Below, piece by piece: positions 39,525-48,319 of a stretch of DNA of 64,000 nt (position 1 is its first letter; every line of letters begins with the position of its first letter). The position numbers and the translations under genes are program-made. The DNA is taken from NCBI RefSeq assembly GCF_014863355.1, contig NZ_JACZEP010000001.1:1364001-1428000 (forward strand), read 5' to 3'. Origin of the DNA: Aminobacter carboxidus (GTDB lineage Bacteria; Pseudomonadota; Alphaproteobacteria; Rhizobiales; Rhizobiaceae). The notes below the pieces were generated by a model that was given only the letters and a program-made list of their open reading frames with translations, did not search any database and was not told the origin of the DNA.

Positions 39525-40691
39525 CTATCTGAGCCAGCCGACCGCGAGTTCCTTGACCGCGTCGAGGGCGCGGCTTTGCAGTGAACCGACTTCGATAGAC
39601 TCTGCGGCATAGAGCGGGGTTTCCTGGCTCAGCGTGTCGCCGATCCAGACTTTGAGCGAGCCGATCGGCGTTCCCTTGGCAATCGGTGCTGCCACCGGGC
39701 CGTCATAGACGATGCGTGCCACGAGCCGCTCGCGATTGGTCATCGGCAAAAACAGCGAGATCGGCTTCTGGGCCACCAGGGCGACATGCGACTTGGTGCC
39801 GCCGAACACCTGCGCCTCGCCCACCGGCTCGTTGGCGGTGAAGATCTCCGACTTTTCGAAGGAGCGCATGCCCCAGTCAAGCAGCTTGCGTGCTTCTTCC
39901 GAGCGCTCGCGGTCACTGGCAAGCCCCGCCATCGCGGCAAACAGCCGCCTGCCCTCGCGGTTGACCGAGCCGACGATGGCAAAGCCTTCGCCTTCGGTGA
40001 AGCCGGCAGCCATGCCGTCGGCGCCGATGTCCATGGTGATGAGCGGGTTGCGGTTGCGCTGCAGGATCTTGTTCCAGTTGAACTCCGGCAGGCTGTAGTA
40101 GCGGTAGAACTCGGGATAGGTGCGCCAGATGTGCAGGCCGAGCGTGGCGAGCTCACGCACAGTGGTGGTCTGGCCAGGCGCCGGCAAACCGGTCGAATTG
40201 ACGAATGTCGACTTCTCCAGGCCGATCTCGCGGGCGCGTTCGGTCATCTGCAGGGCGAAATTGGCCTCGGAGCCGGCCATGCCTTCGGCAAGCACGATGC
40301 AGCCGTCATTGGCCAACTGTACGGTGACGCCCTGGATCAGGTCTTCGATGCGGATCTGCGACTTGACCGCGGCAAACATCGTTGACGCCCGCGATGCCGC
40401 ACCACCGGTGCGCCAGGCGTTTTCACTCACCGCGAAGGTGTCGTCGAGCTTGTAGCGGCCGGACTTGATGGCGTTGAACACCACCTCCATGGTCATCAGC
40501 TTGGCCAGCGAGGCCGGCGCCATTGCCTTGTCGGGCTCTTTCGAAAACAGCACCGTGCCGGTTTCGGCATCGATCATGTAGGCTTGTGTTGCCTTGGTTT
40601 CGAACAGCTGCGCCTCAGCCTGCCCGACAAAGGCAAGCGCCGCTAGCAGTCCGATCAAGAGCTTGAGCGGTGTCGATAGTCTGGAAATCAT
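39525..40691 (-). CDS. D-alanyl-D-alanine carboxypeptidase-like protein with degenerate active site
   Basis: 388 residues from ATG at 40691 (a GTG at 40700 is possible), with a signal peptide ending QAEAQ near residue 28. It is a peptidase S11 (PBP5/6-type) protein with the C-terminal beta domain. The nucleophile motif SLAK (61-64) is intact, but the second motif, normally SxN, reads LAN (126-128), and the third, normally KTG, reads AAG (228-230, in DGMAAGFTEGEG). It may therefore bind but not efficiently cleave peptidoglycan stem peptides. The upstream neighbour rlpA also acts on peptidoglycan. Confidence 0.88.
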   Translation of the reverse strand: MISRLSTPLKLLIGLLAALAFVGQAEAQLFETKATQAYMIDAETGTVLFSKEPDKAMAPASLAKLMTMEVVFNAIKSGRYKLDDTFAVSENAWRTGGAASRASTMFAAVKSQIRIEDLIQGVTVQLANDGCIVLAEGMAGSEANFALQMTERAREIGLEKSTFVNSTGLPAPGQTTTVRELATLGLHIWRTYPEFYRYYSLPEFNWNKILQRNRNPLITMDIGADGMAAGFTEGEGFAIVGSVNREGRRLFAAMAGLASDRERSEEARKLLDWGMRSFEKSEIFTANEPVGEAQVFGGTKSHVALVAQKPISLFLPMTNRERLVARIVYDGPVAAPIAKGTPIGSLKVWIGDTLSQETPLYAAESIEVGSLQSRALDAVKELAVGWLR

Positions 40692-40812
40692 GGAAAGCAC
40701 TGCCCCGTTCGGCCCCGTTCCGGTCGAGCGTCTTGAACCTATCAGTCTTCAAGCGACCGGATCAACCGTGGCCGGGCAGATAGCCACAGCTCCTCGTTCG
40801 CGAAATCGTGCT

Positions 40813-42108
40813 TCAGTCGTGAACCGCAAAGGCGTCGGGCGCACCATGCGACCATGCTGCCTTCAGCATGGCGTCGATCGAAGTCTTGCCGTCCGGGTAG
40901 AGGTCGACCGAATACCAGGTCTTGCCTTCGATATCGGACTGCTCGACCAGGGTGCGGCCATAGGCAGAAAGCGCCTTGGCGACGCGCTGGGCTTCCGCGC
41001 CGTCCTCGAAAGTGCCGGCGGCGACATAGGTGTCGAGCTTCTGTTCGGCGCGCGGGCCCGGATTGAGGCGCTTCCAGGAATCGACGATGTCGCTTGACGT
41101 CATCGCCTTGCGTTCCAGTGCGGCGAAAGCCCTGGTCGCTCCGCTTGCGGTCTCGCTGGCGTAACCCATGGTGGCAAGCGCCACGCGGGTCTGCGGAACC
41201 ATCATGCCGTCAGGACGTTCCGGCGCGATCGGCCCGAAATCCGGCAGCACCACGTCTATCATTCCCTGTCCCTGTGCCGCCATGGCTGGCTGCTCGAACT
41301 GGACCGCCTGAGCCGCAAGGCTGTTGGCCGGAGCACTGGCCAGTTGGACAGCGGCCGGTGCTGTATCGGTCATCGTGCCTGGAAACGCCGCCGCCTGCCC
41401 GACGCCAATGTTCGGCGTCGGTCCGTTCATGGCAATCATCACGCCTGCTGGCAGGCCGTCATTGCTCGGATCGGCCATGCCCTTGCCCGGGCGGTAGGAT
41501 GCAAGCAGGTACCGGTCGTCGCGGCCGTCGAGCGGTGCACGGCCGACATATTCGACCTTCACCTTGGCCGTGCCGCTATGGGCATAGTCGAGCATCTCGG
41601 CGGCGCGCTTGGACAGGTCGATGACACGGTCGTTCGAATAAGGCCCGCGATCGTTGATGCGCACGATCACCGAACTGCCGTTCTTGGTGTTGGTGACGCG
41701 GGCATAGCTCGGCAGCGGCATCGTCGGGTGCGCTGCGGTCAGATGCGTCATGTCGTAGATTTCGCCATTGGCGGTCAGCCGGCCATGGAAGGCGTCACCG
41801 TACCATGAGGCTCGACCCATTGCGGCGTAGTTCTTGTCTTCCTTGGGATAGTACCACTTGCCGCGCACCTTGTAGGGCTTGCCGGTCTGGTCGCGGCCGC
41901 CGCCGCGCGGCAGGTTCGACATCGCCGTCGTCACGCGCGGACTTGCCTTCACGCCATATTCGGACTCGGCGAAATATTCCTTGGAGCGCTTCTTGCTGGC
42001 GACGGAAGTCGGCTTCTGGGAGGCGCAGCCGGCAATGAACACAGCGGTCGCTGCGAGAATGCTGATCGTGGCTGCGCGCCCAAGGCGCGTCCGCGTCGAG
42101 TTCTGCAT
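40813..42108 (-). CDS. rlpA: RlpA-like septal ring lipoprotein with SPOR domain
   Basis: 431 residues from ATG at 42108; the longer frame would bury the lipoprotein signal. The lipobox IAGC places the lipidated Cys at residue 28. The double-psi beta-barrel domain (GRASWYGDAFHGRLTANGE through RINDRGPYSNDRVIDLS) carries the catalytic His and Asp of RlpA lytic transglycosylases. A C-terminal SPOR domain (about 355-430) should bind denuded peptidoglycan at the septum. It heads the minus-strand operon. Confidence 0.92.
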   Translation of the reverse strand: MQNSTRTRLGRAATISILAATAVFIAGCASQKPTSVASKKRSKEYFAESEYGVKASPRVTTAMSNLPRGGGRDQTGKPYKVRGKWYYPKEDKNYAAMGRASWYGDAFHGRLTANGEIYDMTHLTAAHPTMPLPSYARVTNTKNGSSVIVRINDRGPYSNDRVIDLSKRAAEMLDYAHSGTAKVKVEYVGRAPLDGRDDRYLLASYRPGKGMADPSNDGLPAGVMIAMNGPTPNIGVGQAAAFPGTMTDTAPAAVQLASAPANSLAAQAVQFEQPAMAAQGQGMIDVVLPDFGPIAPERPDGMMVPQTRVALATMGYASETASGATRAFAALERKAMTSSDIVDSWKRLNPGPRAEQKLDTYVAAGTFEDGAEAQRVAKALSAYGRTLVEQSDIEGKTWYSVDLYPDGKTSIDAMLKAAWSHGAPDAFAVHD

Positions 42109-42410
42109 TGTCGTGAAGTCCCCTGCCAGTCTACTCCGGCACCGCCAAACGATCGCAGTGCCGTCACGCATAAAATGGAGTTAGCTCGCGCACCTATCCC
42201 CAGTCCCCTATCTGCGCAGCTAATGCTTGCCAGCCTATTAATCGACTGTGGTCCGAAACAGGCAGGATTATGGCGTAATTGAGGCAAAGACCACCGCGCC
42301 TGGCCCGCAGCCCCCCCCTCGGCTTTCGATAGGTGGACGCGGCTGCTTTCAATCAGCCTGTTGCTCGGCGCCAGCGGCGTCGATTGCGCGGAAAGATGTC
42401 TCGGGCGCCG

Positions 42411-42438
42411 TTGACGCCGCGCCAAGGACAGCTATAAA
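42411..42438 (+). promoter_or_regulatory. promoter of the tRNA-Ser gene
   Basis: TTGACG (42411-42416) and TATAAA (42433-42438) with a 16-base spacer form one of the best sigma-70-type promoters in the window, about 90 bases before the tRNA. The 420-base stretch between rlpA and the tRNA shows no gene and must also hold the rlpA promoter. Confidence 0.65.
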
Positions 42439-42530
42439 CGCGGCACTCGTGACCAGATGGTTGCAAGCCCCGTGCGCCTGCCGTCCCGACCATGTCGGCG
42501 CAGGCAAATGGCGAAGGGGTGCAATGGTTT

Positions 42531-42618
42531 GGAGGGATGGCCGAGCGGTTTAAGGCACCGGTCTTGAAAACCGGCGTGGGGCAACTCACCGTGGGTTCGA
42601 ATCCCACTCCCTCCGCCA
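42531..42618 (+). tRNA. tRNA-Ser (anticodon UGA)
   Basis: The 88 bases fold as a class II tRNA. The acceptor stem pairs GGAGGGA with TCCCTCC, the anticodon stem CCGGT/ACCGG encloses loop CTTGAAA with anticodon TGA at 42565-42567, the variable arm is long, and the T loop is GTTCGAATC. CCA is encoded (42616-42618). It reads UCA and related serine codons. Its 3' end is a typical integration site, and an integrase remnant lies just downstream. Confidence 0.97.
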
Positions 42619-42707
42619 CCTCTCACTCTGCCAAAGATTACCGAAGGCATTGGAAAATATGCAGTAAATGGCCGAGTACGCCCGGCCATCCAGTCGCCGC
42701 GCCCTTC

Positions 42708-42743
42708 TTTTGCTAACATTTTGCTCTGTATTTTGCTTACATT
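42708..42743 (+). repeat. tandem TTTTGCT repeats, possible integrase arm sites
   Basis: The heptamer TTTTGCT occurs three times, at 42708, 42719 and 42731, spaced 11 and 12 bases, about one helical turn. The outer two extend to 13-base near-identical copies (42708-42720 and 42731-42743, one mismatch). They lie between the tRNA and the integrase remnant, where arm-type binding sites are expected. Confidence 0.65.
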
Positions 42744-42789
42744 CGCCGCCTCTTTGATGGAGTAGTCGCGCCGTCAACGGGGTAGCGTC

Positions 42790-43587
42790 ATGGGTAAGGC
42801 AATCACCATTCGGAAGCGCCGCGACACGTATCACATCGCCAAGCGCGTTCCGGTTCGTTACGCCGAGGTCGAGCCGAAGGCGTAAGTATGGATCAGCTTG
42901 AAGACCGACTGTGCCGAGATCGCGCAACAGAAGGCGGCTCGGGTCTGGAACGATCTCATCAACGCATGGGACGCCAAGCTGGCCGAGGACGCCGAGAGGG
43001 CATTCGCAGCGGCGTATAATTTGGCTCAGGCCCGTGGCTTCCGGTGGCTCTCCGCCGAGAAGGTCGCCACCCTGCCCCGCGCCGAGCTTCTGGAACGCAT
43101 AGAAGCTGTCACCAAGCGCGAACGGCACTCCTGACCTGAAAGAGGCCGCTGCCACCCTCGGCGGGGCCGTGCAGCCCGCCATCCCAAGACACGGAATTCG
43201 AAGCGGGACATTCCATTGGTGGGGATCAGTCTGGAGGCGTTCAGGGCGTTCCCGGAAGGCTTCCCGACCTATCGGTTTAAGGACAAGATCAGCGACACCG
43301 TGAACAAGTTCCTGCGCGAGAACGGCCTTCTGGAGACCCAGCGACATACCCTTTACGGCCTACGTCATTCATTCGAGGACCGGATGTTAAAGGCCGGGAT
43401 TGATGAGCGAGTGCGCCGCGATCTCATGGGCCATGGCATTGGAGGACGGCAACGGTATGGCGACGGTGCCTCACTGGAGACCGCCAGCGAACTTCTGGCC
43501 GCAATTGCCCCATTGATTGTGCTTGTGCGGTCACGCAGTAATGGGAGCGGTGGAGAATCGCAGCGATCATGGAGCGCAGCACTTTAA
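42790..43587 (+). pseudogene. tyrosine-type integrase, broken
   Basis: The N-terminal part starts MGKAITIRKRRDTYHIAKRVP at 42790, is stopped in frame by TAA at 42883-42885, then continues in the same frame to 43134 (LKTDCAEIAQQKAARVWNDL). A second piece in another frame, 43216-43587, is the C-terminal catalytic region: YGLRHSFEDRML, LMGHG and the nucleophile tyrosine region RYGDG. The central part with the first catalytic arginine is missing. The protein is therefore dead by a nonsense codon, a frame change and a deletion. Its location beside tRNA-Ser marks a former integrated element. Confidence 0.85.
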
Positions 43588-44009
43588 CAGCTTGGTCTCT
43601 TCGGATTGCCGGTTTCATCGTCGGGGCCGGGATAGTCGTCGCACTTGAATTCGTGCTCGTAATGATTGCTCACAACATGGGCTACCGGCTCGTGCCTCGT
43701 GGTCTGGGCTGGATCGCGCTTCCAATTGGCGTCGGTGTTCTCGTTAGCCAGATTGCAGCCTCAATGAAGGCCATTGATGTGGATCGTATTTTCGGCGGAT
43801 CGATCATCGTCAAGCAATGCGTTGCTGTCGCGGTTGGCTGGCAGCTAGTTGTCTTTGCCTACATATTTATGGCCGACCCGTTTGGCGGGTATATCTCTAG
43901 CAGAGAGTGGCCGACAATCTACAAGTGGATGCTTATGCCTCCAGCGGTCGCAGTCGTCTTGCTATTGCTGTACCAATGGGCCTTTCGAAAGCCGCCAAGC
44001 CGCACCTGA
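43569..44009 (+). CDS. small membrane protein of unknown function
   Basis: 146 residues with about four hydrophobic segments (for example GFIVGAGIVVALEFVLVMIA near residue 15 and AVAVVLLLLYQWAF near the end). The start at 43569 overlaps the end of the integrase remnant. Base composition is slightly less GC rich than in the housekeeping genes, consistent with cargo of the former element. I do not recognise a family. Confidence 0.55.
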   Translation: MERSTLTAWSLRIAGFIVGAGIVVALEFVLVMIAHNMGYRLVPRGLGWIALPIGVGVLVSQIAASMKAIDVDRIFGGSIIVKQCVAVAVGWQLVVFAYIFMADPFGGYISSREWPTIYKWMLMPPAVAVVLLLLYQWAFRKPPSRT

Positions 44010-44016
44010 GAACTGG

Positions 44017-44232
44017 TTAGAGTGGCCGGACAGCCTTCCGCGCCGCCACGATCGCCCTCGCGCAGGCGACAGGATCATTGACGATCAGTTTGGTTTCCTC
44101 GGTTGCAATCTCGGATTCCAGTCTGTCGAAGATCGGCGCATATACATCGTCGTGGATGACCAGCAAGGCCACGGTGGCATGGGTCGAAAACAGCCGGTCA
44201 AGTGTCCGCGTGTTGACAGCTCTATCCGCCAC
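44017..44232 (-). CDS. possible small protein of unknown function
   Basis: 71 residues (ending EETKLIVNDPVACARAIVAARKAVRPL), with GC-rich third codon positions and a protein-like composition, so it may be real. It converges with the membrane protein gene, 7 bases apart. No known domain. A shifted frame (44085-44291) on the same strand is less protein-like. Confidence 0.45.
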   Translation of the reverse strand: MADRAVNTRTLDRLFSTHATVALLVIHDDVYAPIFDRLESEIATEETKLIVNDPVACARAIVAARKAVRPL

Positions 44233-44442
44233 TTCCCGTAGTGCCCGTAGTATCCGGAATGCTGCTGTTGGGTCAGGTGCCTGAAACGCATTGACGATTT
44301 TGCGCCAGCCCCATTAGCGCTCCCTTAACCATAACACTTCGTAACTGTGGGTGCGCAGTCGCAACTCCTGTCTCCGCACACCTCGCTCAGATATGCCGGA
44401 GGTAATCGGATTCTTGAGGCAGACTCTCGGCTGCGGGGGCGA

Positions 44443-45234
44443 ATGTTAAGCAAGCTTAGTGCATTGAAAAACGGCAAATGGGTTCAGGTTGCGCTTCTGA
44501 CTCTGGCCGGTACTTTTGCCTTCGTACTCATTTCGCTCGGCTTGCAATTTCCGATCTTCGAACAAGTGGACGCCGGAATGTTTTGGCGCGAGGCGTTCGG
44601 CACTCTCGTTGTTTCGATCATATTTGTCGCGCCGCTGCTTGTCTTGCTCGGCTCGAAACTGATCGAAAATACCTCGCTGAAACAGAAATATGCCCAGGAA
44701 CTGGCTCATGACAGCCTGACGTCATGCCTGACCGGCCCGCTGTATACGGCGGCGATCGACGTCATCGCCACTGCCTCGGTGTCCGGGCGGAGAACGGGCG
44801 CGCTGCTGGTGATCGACATCGATCATCTCAGGCGGCTCAACGAGCAAATCGGGTACGGCGCGGGCAACCAGGCGCTCAGCGCCATTGCCGAAATCATACG
44901 CGCCTCGGTGCGAAGCGGCGATCTGGTCGGGCGCATCGGCGGCGACGTCTTTTCCGTCTACCTGCCCGGGGCGACCAAGGCGAATGCCGAGAAGGTTGCC
45001 GAGCGCATCCGGCATGCGGTTGCCGAAGCGAGCTTCGAACCCGTCGCAGGCGGATTGACCTGGCCTTTGACCGTCAGTGTCGGTGCCGTCCTGTTTGAAA
45101 CGGAAGCGAGCGCCGACGATCTCCTTGTCGCCGCCGACCACCAGATGCGGGCAGCCAAGGAAAACGGGCGTAATCGCATTGAATACACCCATCTCCGGCA
45201 AGGGCCCTCGCCGTCCCATCCCTCGCTGCATTGA
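44443..45234 (+). CDS. membrane protein with degenerate GGDEF domain and intact I-site
   Basis: 263 residues from ATG 44443, with two membrane segments (about 12-34 and 50-70) and a cytoplasmic GGDEF domain from about residue 88. The active-site signature reads GGDVF (166-170), and the guanine-binding segment is altered (LNEQIGYGAGNQAL instead of the usual ND...GHxxGD). The inhibitory-site motif RSGD (157-160) is intact and five residues before the signature, the canonical RxxD spacing. This suggests a c-di-GMP receptor rather than a cyclase; that is inference. The 210 bases upstream hold no clear gene. Confidence 0.85.
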   Translation: MLSKLSALKNGKWVQVALLTLAGTFAFVLISLGLQFPIFEQVDAGMFWREAFGTLVVSIIFVAPLLVLLGSKLIENTSLKQKYAQELAHDSLTSCLTGPLYTAAIDVIATASVSGRRTGALLVIDIDHLRRLNEQIGYGAGNQALSAIAEIIRASVRSGDLVGRIGGDVFSVYLPGATKANAEKVAERIRHAVAEASFEPVAGGLTWPLTVSVGAVLFETEASADDLLVAADHQMRAAKENGRNRIEYTHLRQGPSPSHPSLH

Positions 45235-45458
45235 GCACGGTGCGATCTCGCCTGAGGCCAACTCTGGCTCAGGGTCCGTCGCCGTCGATTGCGAGCGTCA
45301 GCTCGCCGGTTTTCGCCTCGTCCACCACCAGCAGGTCCTTGCGGCGGGTCTGAATGCTCACTTGCCAGCAGCATCATCTCGGCCTCGCATTTTTGACGGA
45401 ATCGCGAGACTACTTCTGCTTTGTCGCGCATAGGGCGACAAGCAATCCGAGGACAACC

Positions 45459-45737
45459 ATGCCGAAATCAACCGCAGCAGTCGAAACCGAACACGCCAGC
45501 CGCTACCTGCAGCAGTTGTGCAAGCACTGGAGCCACAAGTTCGCTGTCGATTTTTCACCCACTGAAGGACGCATCGACCTCGGCGAGGGCCGCGTCGTCG
45601 ATCTGCGCGCCAACGACCGCACCCTGACCGTCGATGTCGAGGCCGATGACCTGCCACGCATGGAACAGGTCGTGGTCGATCATATCGTGCGTTTCGCCTT
45701 CCGCGAGGAGCTGAAATTCGACTGGCACAAAGTCTGA
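45459..45737 (+). CDS. DUF2218 family protein
   Basis: 92 residues from ATG 45459 (MPKSTAAVETEHASRYLQQL), with GAGGACA just before it. The pattern ASRYLQQLCKHWSHKF and the C-terminal FREELKFDWHKV fit the DUF2218 family of small alpha/beta proteins, often near iron-siderophore genes, of unknown function. No such neighbours here. The 224 bases between this gene and the GGDEF gene show no coding. Confidence 0.8.
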   Translation: MPKSTAAVETEHASRYLQQLCKHWSHKFAVDFSPTEGRIDLGEGRVVDLRANDRTLTVDVEADDLPRMEQVVVDHIVRFAFREELKFDWHKV

Positions 45738-45811
45738 GCGGTCCGGCGCCGGTTCACTTCACCGGACGCGGTGTAAGCGCATGGGACTCGTCGTGAGCAG
45801 CTGCGAGCCGC

Positions 45812-46582
45812 CTATTTCGTGCTGATCCACACCGGTGCGTGGTCGCTTGCCTCGTCGCGGCCGCGTACGTCGCGATCCACACCCGCACCAGTCAGGCGCC
45901 TGGCCATCTTCTTGCTGAGCAAAAGATGGTCGAGACGCATGCCGGCGTCGCGTGGCCAGCGGTTTCGCCGATAGTCCCAGAAGCTGTAGACGGTGTCGGT
46001 GGGGAGTTTCTTGCGGATGGCGTCGGTCCAGCCCTGTTCGAGCAATTGCCGGAAGGCATCGCGGCTCGCCGGCTGGACGAGTGCATTGTCGTCGTAGGAC
46101 TTCGTGGCGTAGACATCACGAGCTTCGGGCGCGACGTTGAAGTCGCCCGCAAGGACAGCCGGAACATCAGCGGCGATCAGCGCTGCCGCATGTGTGTTGA
46201 GCCGTGCGTGCCAGTCGAGCTTGTAGTCGAACTTCGGCCCGGGCTGCGGATTGCCGTTCGGTGCATAGAGCGAGGCGATCAGCACGCCATTCACCGCCGC
46301 CTCGACATAGCGGCTCTGGCCGTCGTCGGGATCGCCGGGCAGCTCCCATCGTGTCACCATCGGCTCGGCATCGCGGGCGAGGATCGCCACGCCGTTCCAG
46401 GTCGACTGGCCGCGCCAGACCGCGCCATAGCCGGCCTGCTCGATCGCCGAGCGCGGCAGCTGCGTGTCAGCCGCCTTCAGCTCCTGCAGGCACACAACGT
46501 CGGGTTTTGCCTCCTTCAGCCACGCCAGCAGGTTTTCGAGCCGGCGGTTGACGTTATTGACGTTGAAGGTGGCGATCTTCAT
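45812..46582 (-). CDS. xth: exodeoxyribonuclease III family AP endonuclease
   Basis: 256 residues, the full endonuclease/exonuclease/phosphatase fold. Catalytic residues are visible: Asn7 (FNVNN), Glu34 (CLQELKA), the GDFNVAP motif, and the C-terminal LDHLLLS and SDHAPVW. It cuts at abasic sites and trims 3' ends. It lies 9 bases after the alpha/beta hydrolase gene and is the last gene of the ligD-ku operon, so it may process ends for joining. Confidence 0.93.
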   Translation of the reverse strand: MKIATFNVNNVNRRLENLLAWLKEAKPDVVCLQELKAADTQLPRSAIEQAGYGAVWRGQSTWNGVAILARDAEPMVTRWELPGDPDDGQSRYVEAAVNGVLIASLYAPNGNPQPGPKFDYKLDWHARLNTHAAALIAADVPAVLAGDFNVAPEARDVYATKSYDDNALVQPASRDAFRQLLEQGWTDAIRKKLPTDTVYSFWDYRRNRWPRDAGMRLDHLLLSKKMARRLTGAGVDRDVRGRDEASDHAPVWISTK

Positions 46583-46591
46583 GCGACGCTG

Positions 46592-47230
46592 TCAGGTGAG
46601 CCGGGCCGACCAGGCCGCGACCGCGTCGCCCAACGTTTTCAGGTGGGCGGCGGCGGAGAAGCCGGAAATGCTCTTGCGCGGCTTGAGATCATGATCGCCA
46701 TCTTCGAGCCACAGGACTTCAATGCGGTCCGACAGTTCGTAGTTGGGCACCTCCTCGACAGTGCCGAACTCGTCGCGCGTACCTTGCACGATCAGAGTTG
46801 GCGTCCTGAGCGCGGCAAGATGTTTGGTGCGTAGCTGTGTCGGCTTGGCTGGTGGGTGAAAGGGATAGCCGAGGCACAAAAGGCCGACGATCGTTCCTGA
46901 CCCATACAACTCGTCAGCGATCATGCTGGCGACACGCCCGCCCATCGACTTGCCGCCAATGATCAGGGGGCCTTTTGCGCCAAGCTGCGCGACGGCGGCC
47001 TTGTACTCCGGGTTCAGCGTTTCCGCCCTTGGCGGCGGCTTGCGCCCGGCTTCGCCGCGCCGCCCCGCCATGTAGCCGAATTCGAACCGCGCGACGCGAA
47101 GACCGGCCAAGGCAAGCGCGTTCGCCGCCCCCGTCATCGAGGCCGAATCCATCGGCGCGCCCGCGCCATGGGCCAAAAGCACGGTGATGTCAGCATCTTC
47201 CGGCCCATCGAAAAGGAAGTTCACCGCCAT
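46592..47230 (-). CDS. alpha/beta hydrolase, KANL3/Tex30 type
   Basis: 212 residues. The nucleophile elbow GKSMGGR places Ser95; the aspartate (VQGTRDEFG) and histidine (EDGDHDLKPRK) complete the triad, and HGAGAPMDS forms the oxyanion region. This small dienelactone-hydrolase-like family has no settled substrate. Its start codon directly follows the stop of the BRCT-TPR gene. Confidence 0.85.
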   Translation of the reverse strand: MAVNFLFDGPEDADITVLLAHGAGAPMDSASMTGAANALALAGLRVARFEFGYMAGRRGEAGRKPPPRAETLNPEYKAAVAQLGAKGPLIIGGKSMGGRVASMIADELYGSGTIVGLLCLGYPFHPPAKPTQLRTKHLAALRTPTLIVQGTRDEFGTVEEVPNYELSDRIEVLWLEDGDHDLKPRKSISGFSAAAHLKTLGDAVAAWSARLT

Positions 47231-48319
47231 CTAGCTTGCCGTCCGTTCCCTGAGATGCAGATCGACATACTGGATGCCCTTGGCCGCGGTCCTGGCCCAT
47301 TCGGACGTGCCGTCGAGTTTGAGATAGAGCGACCACCAGCGCCTGGCTTCGGCCAGCTCGCCGGCCTCATATTCGAGGTTTGCGAGGTTGAATATCGCGT
47401 CGGCATAGGATGGGTCGAGCGCCACCGCCTTCTTGAGGTGGCGCCGTGCCGTATGCACCTTGCCTTCGGCGGCAGACAAGCCGGCGAGGTTGAACCAGGC
47501 TTCGACGAATTTCGGGTCGAGCTTGATCGCCCTGAGATAGGTCTGCATCGCCTCCTGGCTGTGGCCGGCGGCGCGCAGGCTGTTCGCCCGGTTGAATGCG
47601 GCAACGCTGTCGTTCGGGTCGGCCGCCAGGCAGCGCGCGTAAAGCGTTGCCGCCTCGGTGAAGCGGCCGCCCTCCTCCGCCTCCTCTGCGCGGCCGAACA
47701 TATCCTCCAACTCGGCATCGCTGGTTCGTTCGAGCGGCAACAGCCGCTGGCCGTCAAGCTCGGCGAAATCAGCGCCAAGGCGGGCGTAGATCGCATCCTT
47801 GCCGTCGGCATGAAGCGACATCGCGCTCAGCGACGCCACCGCGCCCGATCGGCGAACCGACCTGGCAATGGCGCTCCAGGTCGCGCCGCCGGCCAAAAGG
47901 CCGGCATACTTCCTGGCCAGGATCAGGTCGCGGAACGCATAAGGCTCGCTATCGCTTTCGAAGGCGTCGAACAGCGACAGGAAGTCGAAGGCCATGGGAG
48001 CAATACGTGACTGCTCGACCAGCGACTGCCGGGTCATTTCCGCGCCATCGACCCGGTCCAGCAGGCCGAGCGCTCGGAGAAACCCGTTCTCGCTGAGCAC
48101 CGGACGGCCCGAGGCAAGCACCACGTTGAGCCGCGCTTCCAGTTGCGCCTCGTCGAGCTTGGAGAACAACATCCGCCCGACCACGACGTCAGTCGTTCGC
48201 CGCGTCACGCCATGCTGCAGTTCGCCGCCCTGGCGCGCGACCTCGCGCACGGCGAGCCGCCTGGGAAACGCGGCAAGCGCTCCGACCAGGCCGAATATCC
48301 TGCCCGAAAGTGCAGTCAC
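47231..48319 (-). CDS. BRCT - MerR-like HTH - TPR protein linked to Ku
   Basis: 362 residues. Residues 5-85 resemble a BRCT domain (SGRIFGLVGALAAFPRR, then GGELQHGVTRRTTDVVVG, then SGRPVLSENGFLRAL). Residues 112-160 resemble a MerR-type helix-turn-helix (PYAFRDLILARKYAGLLAGG). Residues 201-340 hold four TPR units (such as VEAWFNLAGLSAAEGKVHTA). The gene overlaps the ku stop by 4 bases (ATGA), so it is translated with Ku. BRCT domains bind phosphopeptides or DNA ends, so a scaffold role in end joining is plausible. Domain assignments are by eye; BRCT and TPR are more certain than the HTH. Confidence 0.8.
   Translation of the reverse strand: MTALSGRIFGLVGALAAFPRRLAVREVARQGGELQHGVTRRTTDVVVGRMLFSKLDEAQLEARLNVVLASGRPVLSENGFLRALGLLDRVDGAEMTRQSLVEQSRIAPMAFDFLSLFDAFESDSEPYAFRDLILARKYAGLLAGGATWSAIARSVRRSGAVASLSAMSLHADGKDAIYARLGADFAELDGQRLLPLERTSDAELEDMFGRAEEAEEGGRFTEAATLYARCLAADPNDSVAAFNRANSLRAAGHSQEAMQTYLRAIKLDPKFVEAWFNLAGLSAAEGKVHTARRHLKKAVALDPSYADAIFNLANLEYEAGELAEARRWWSLYLKLDGTSEWARTAAKGIQYVDLHLRERTAS

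Noticed and set aside
37658-39612. Long plus-strand frames opposite holB and tmk
   Set aside because: The minus-strand genes have clear motifs; the plus frames are Arg-rich shadows.
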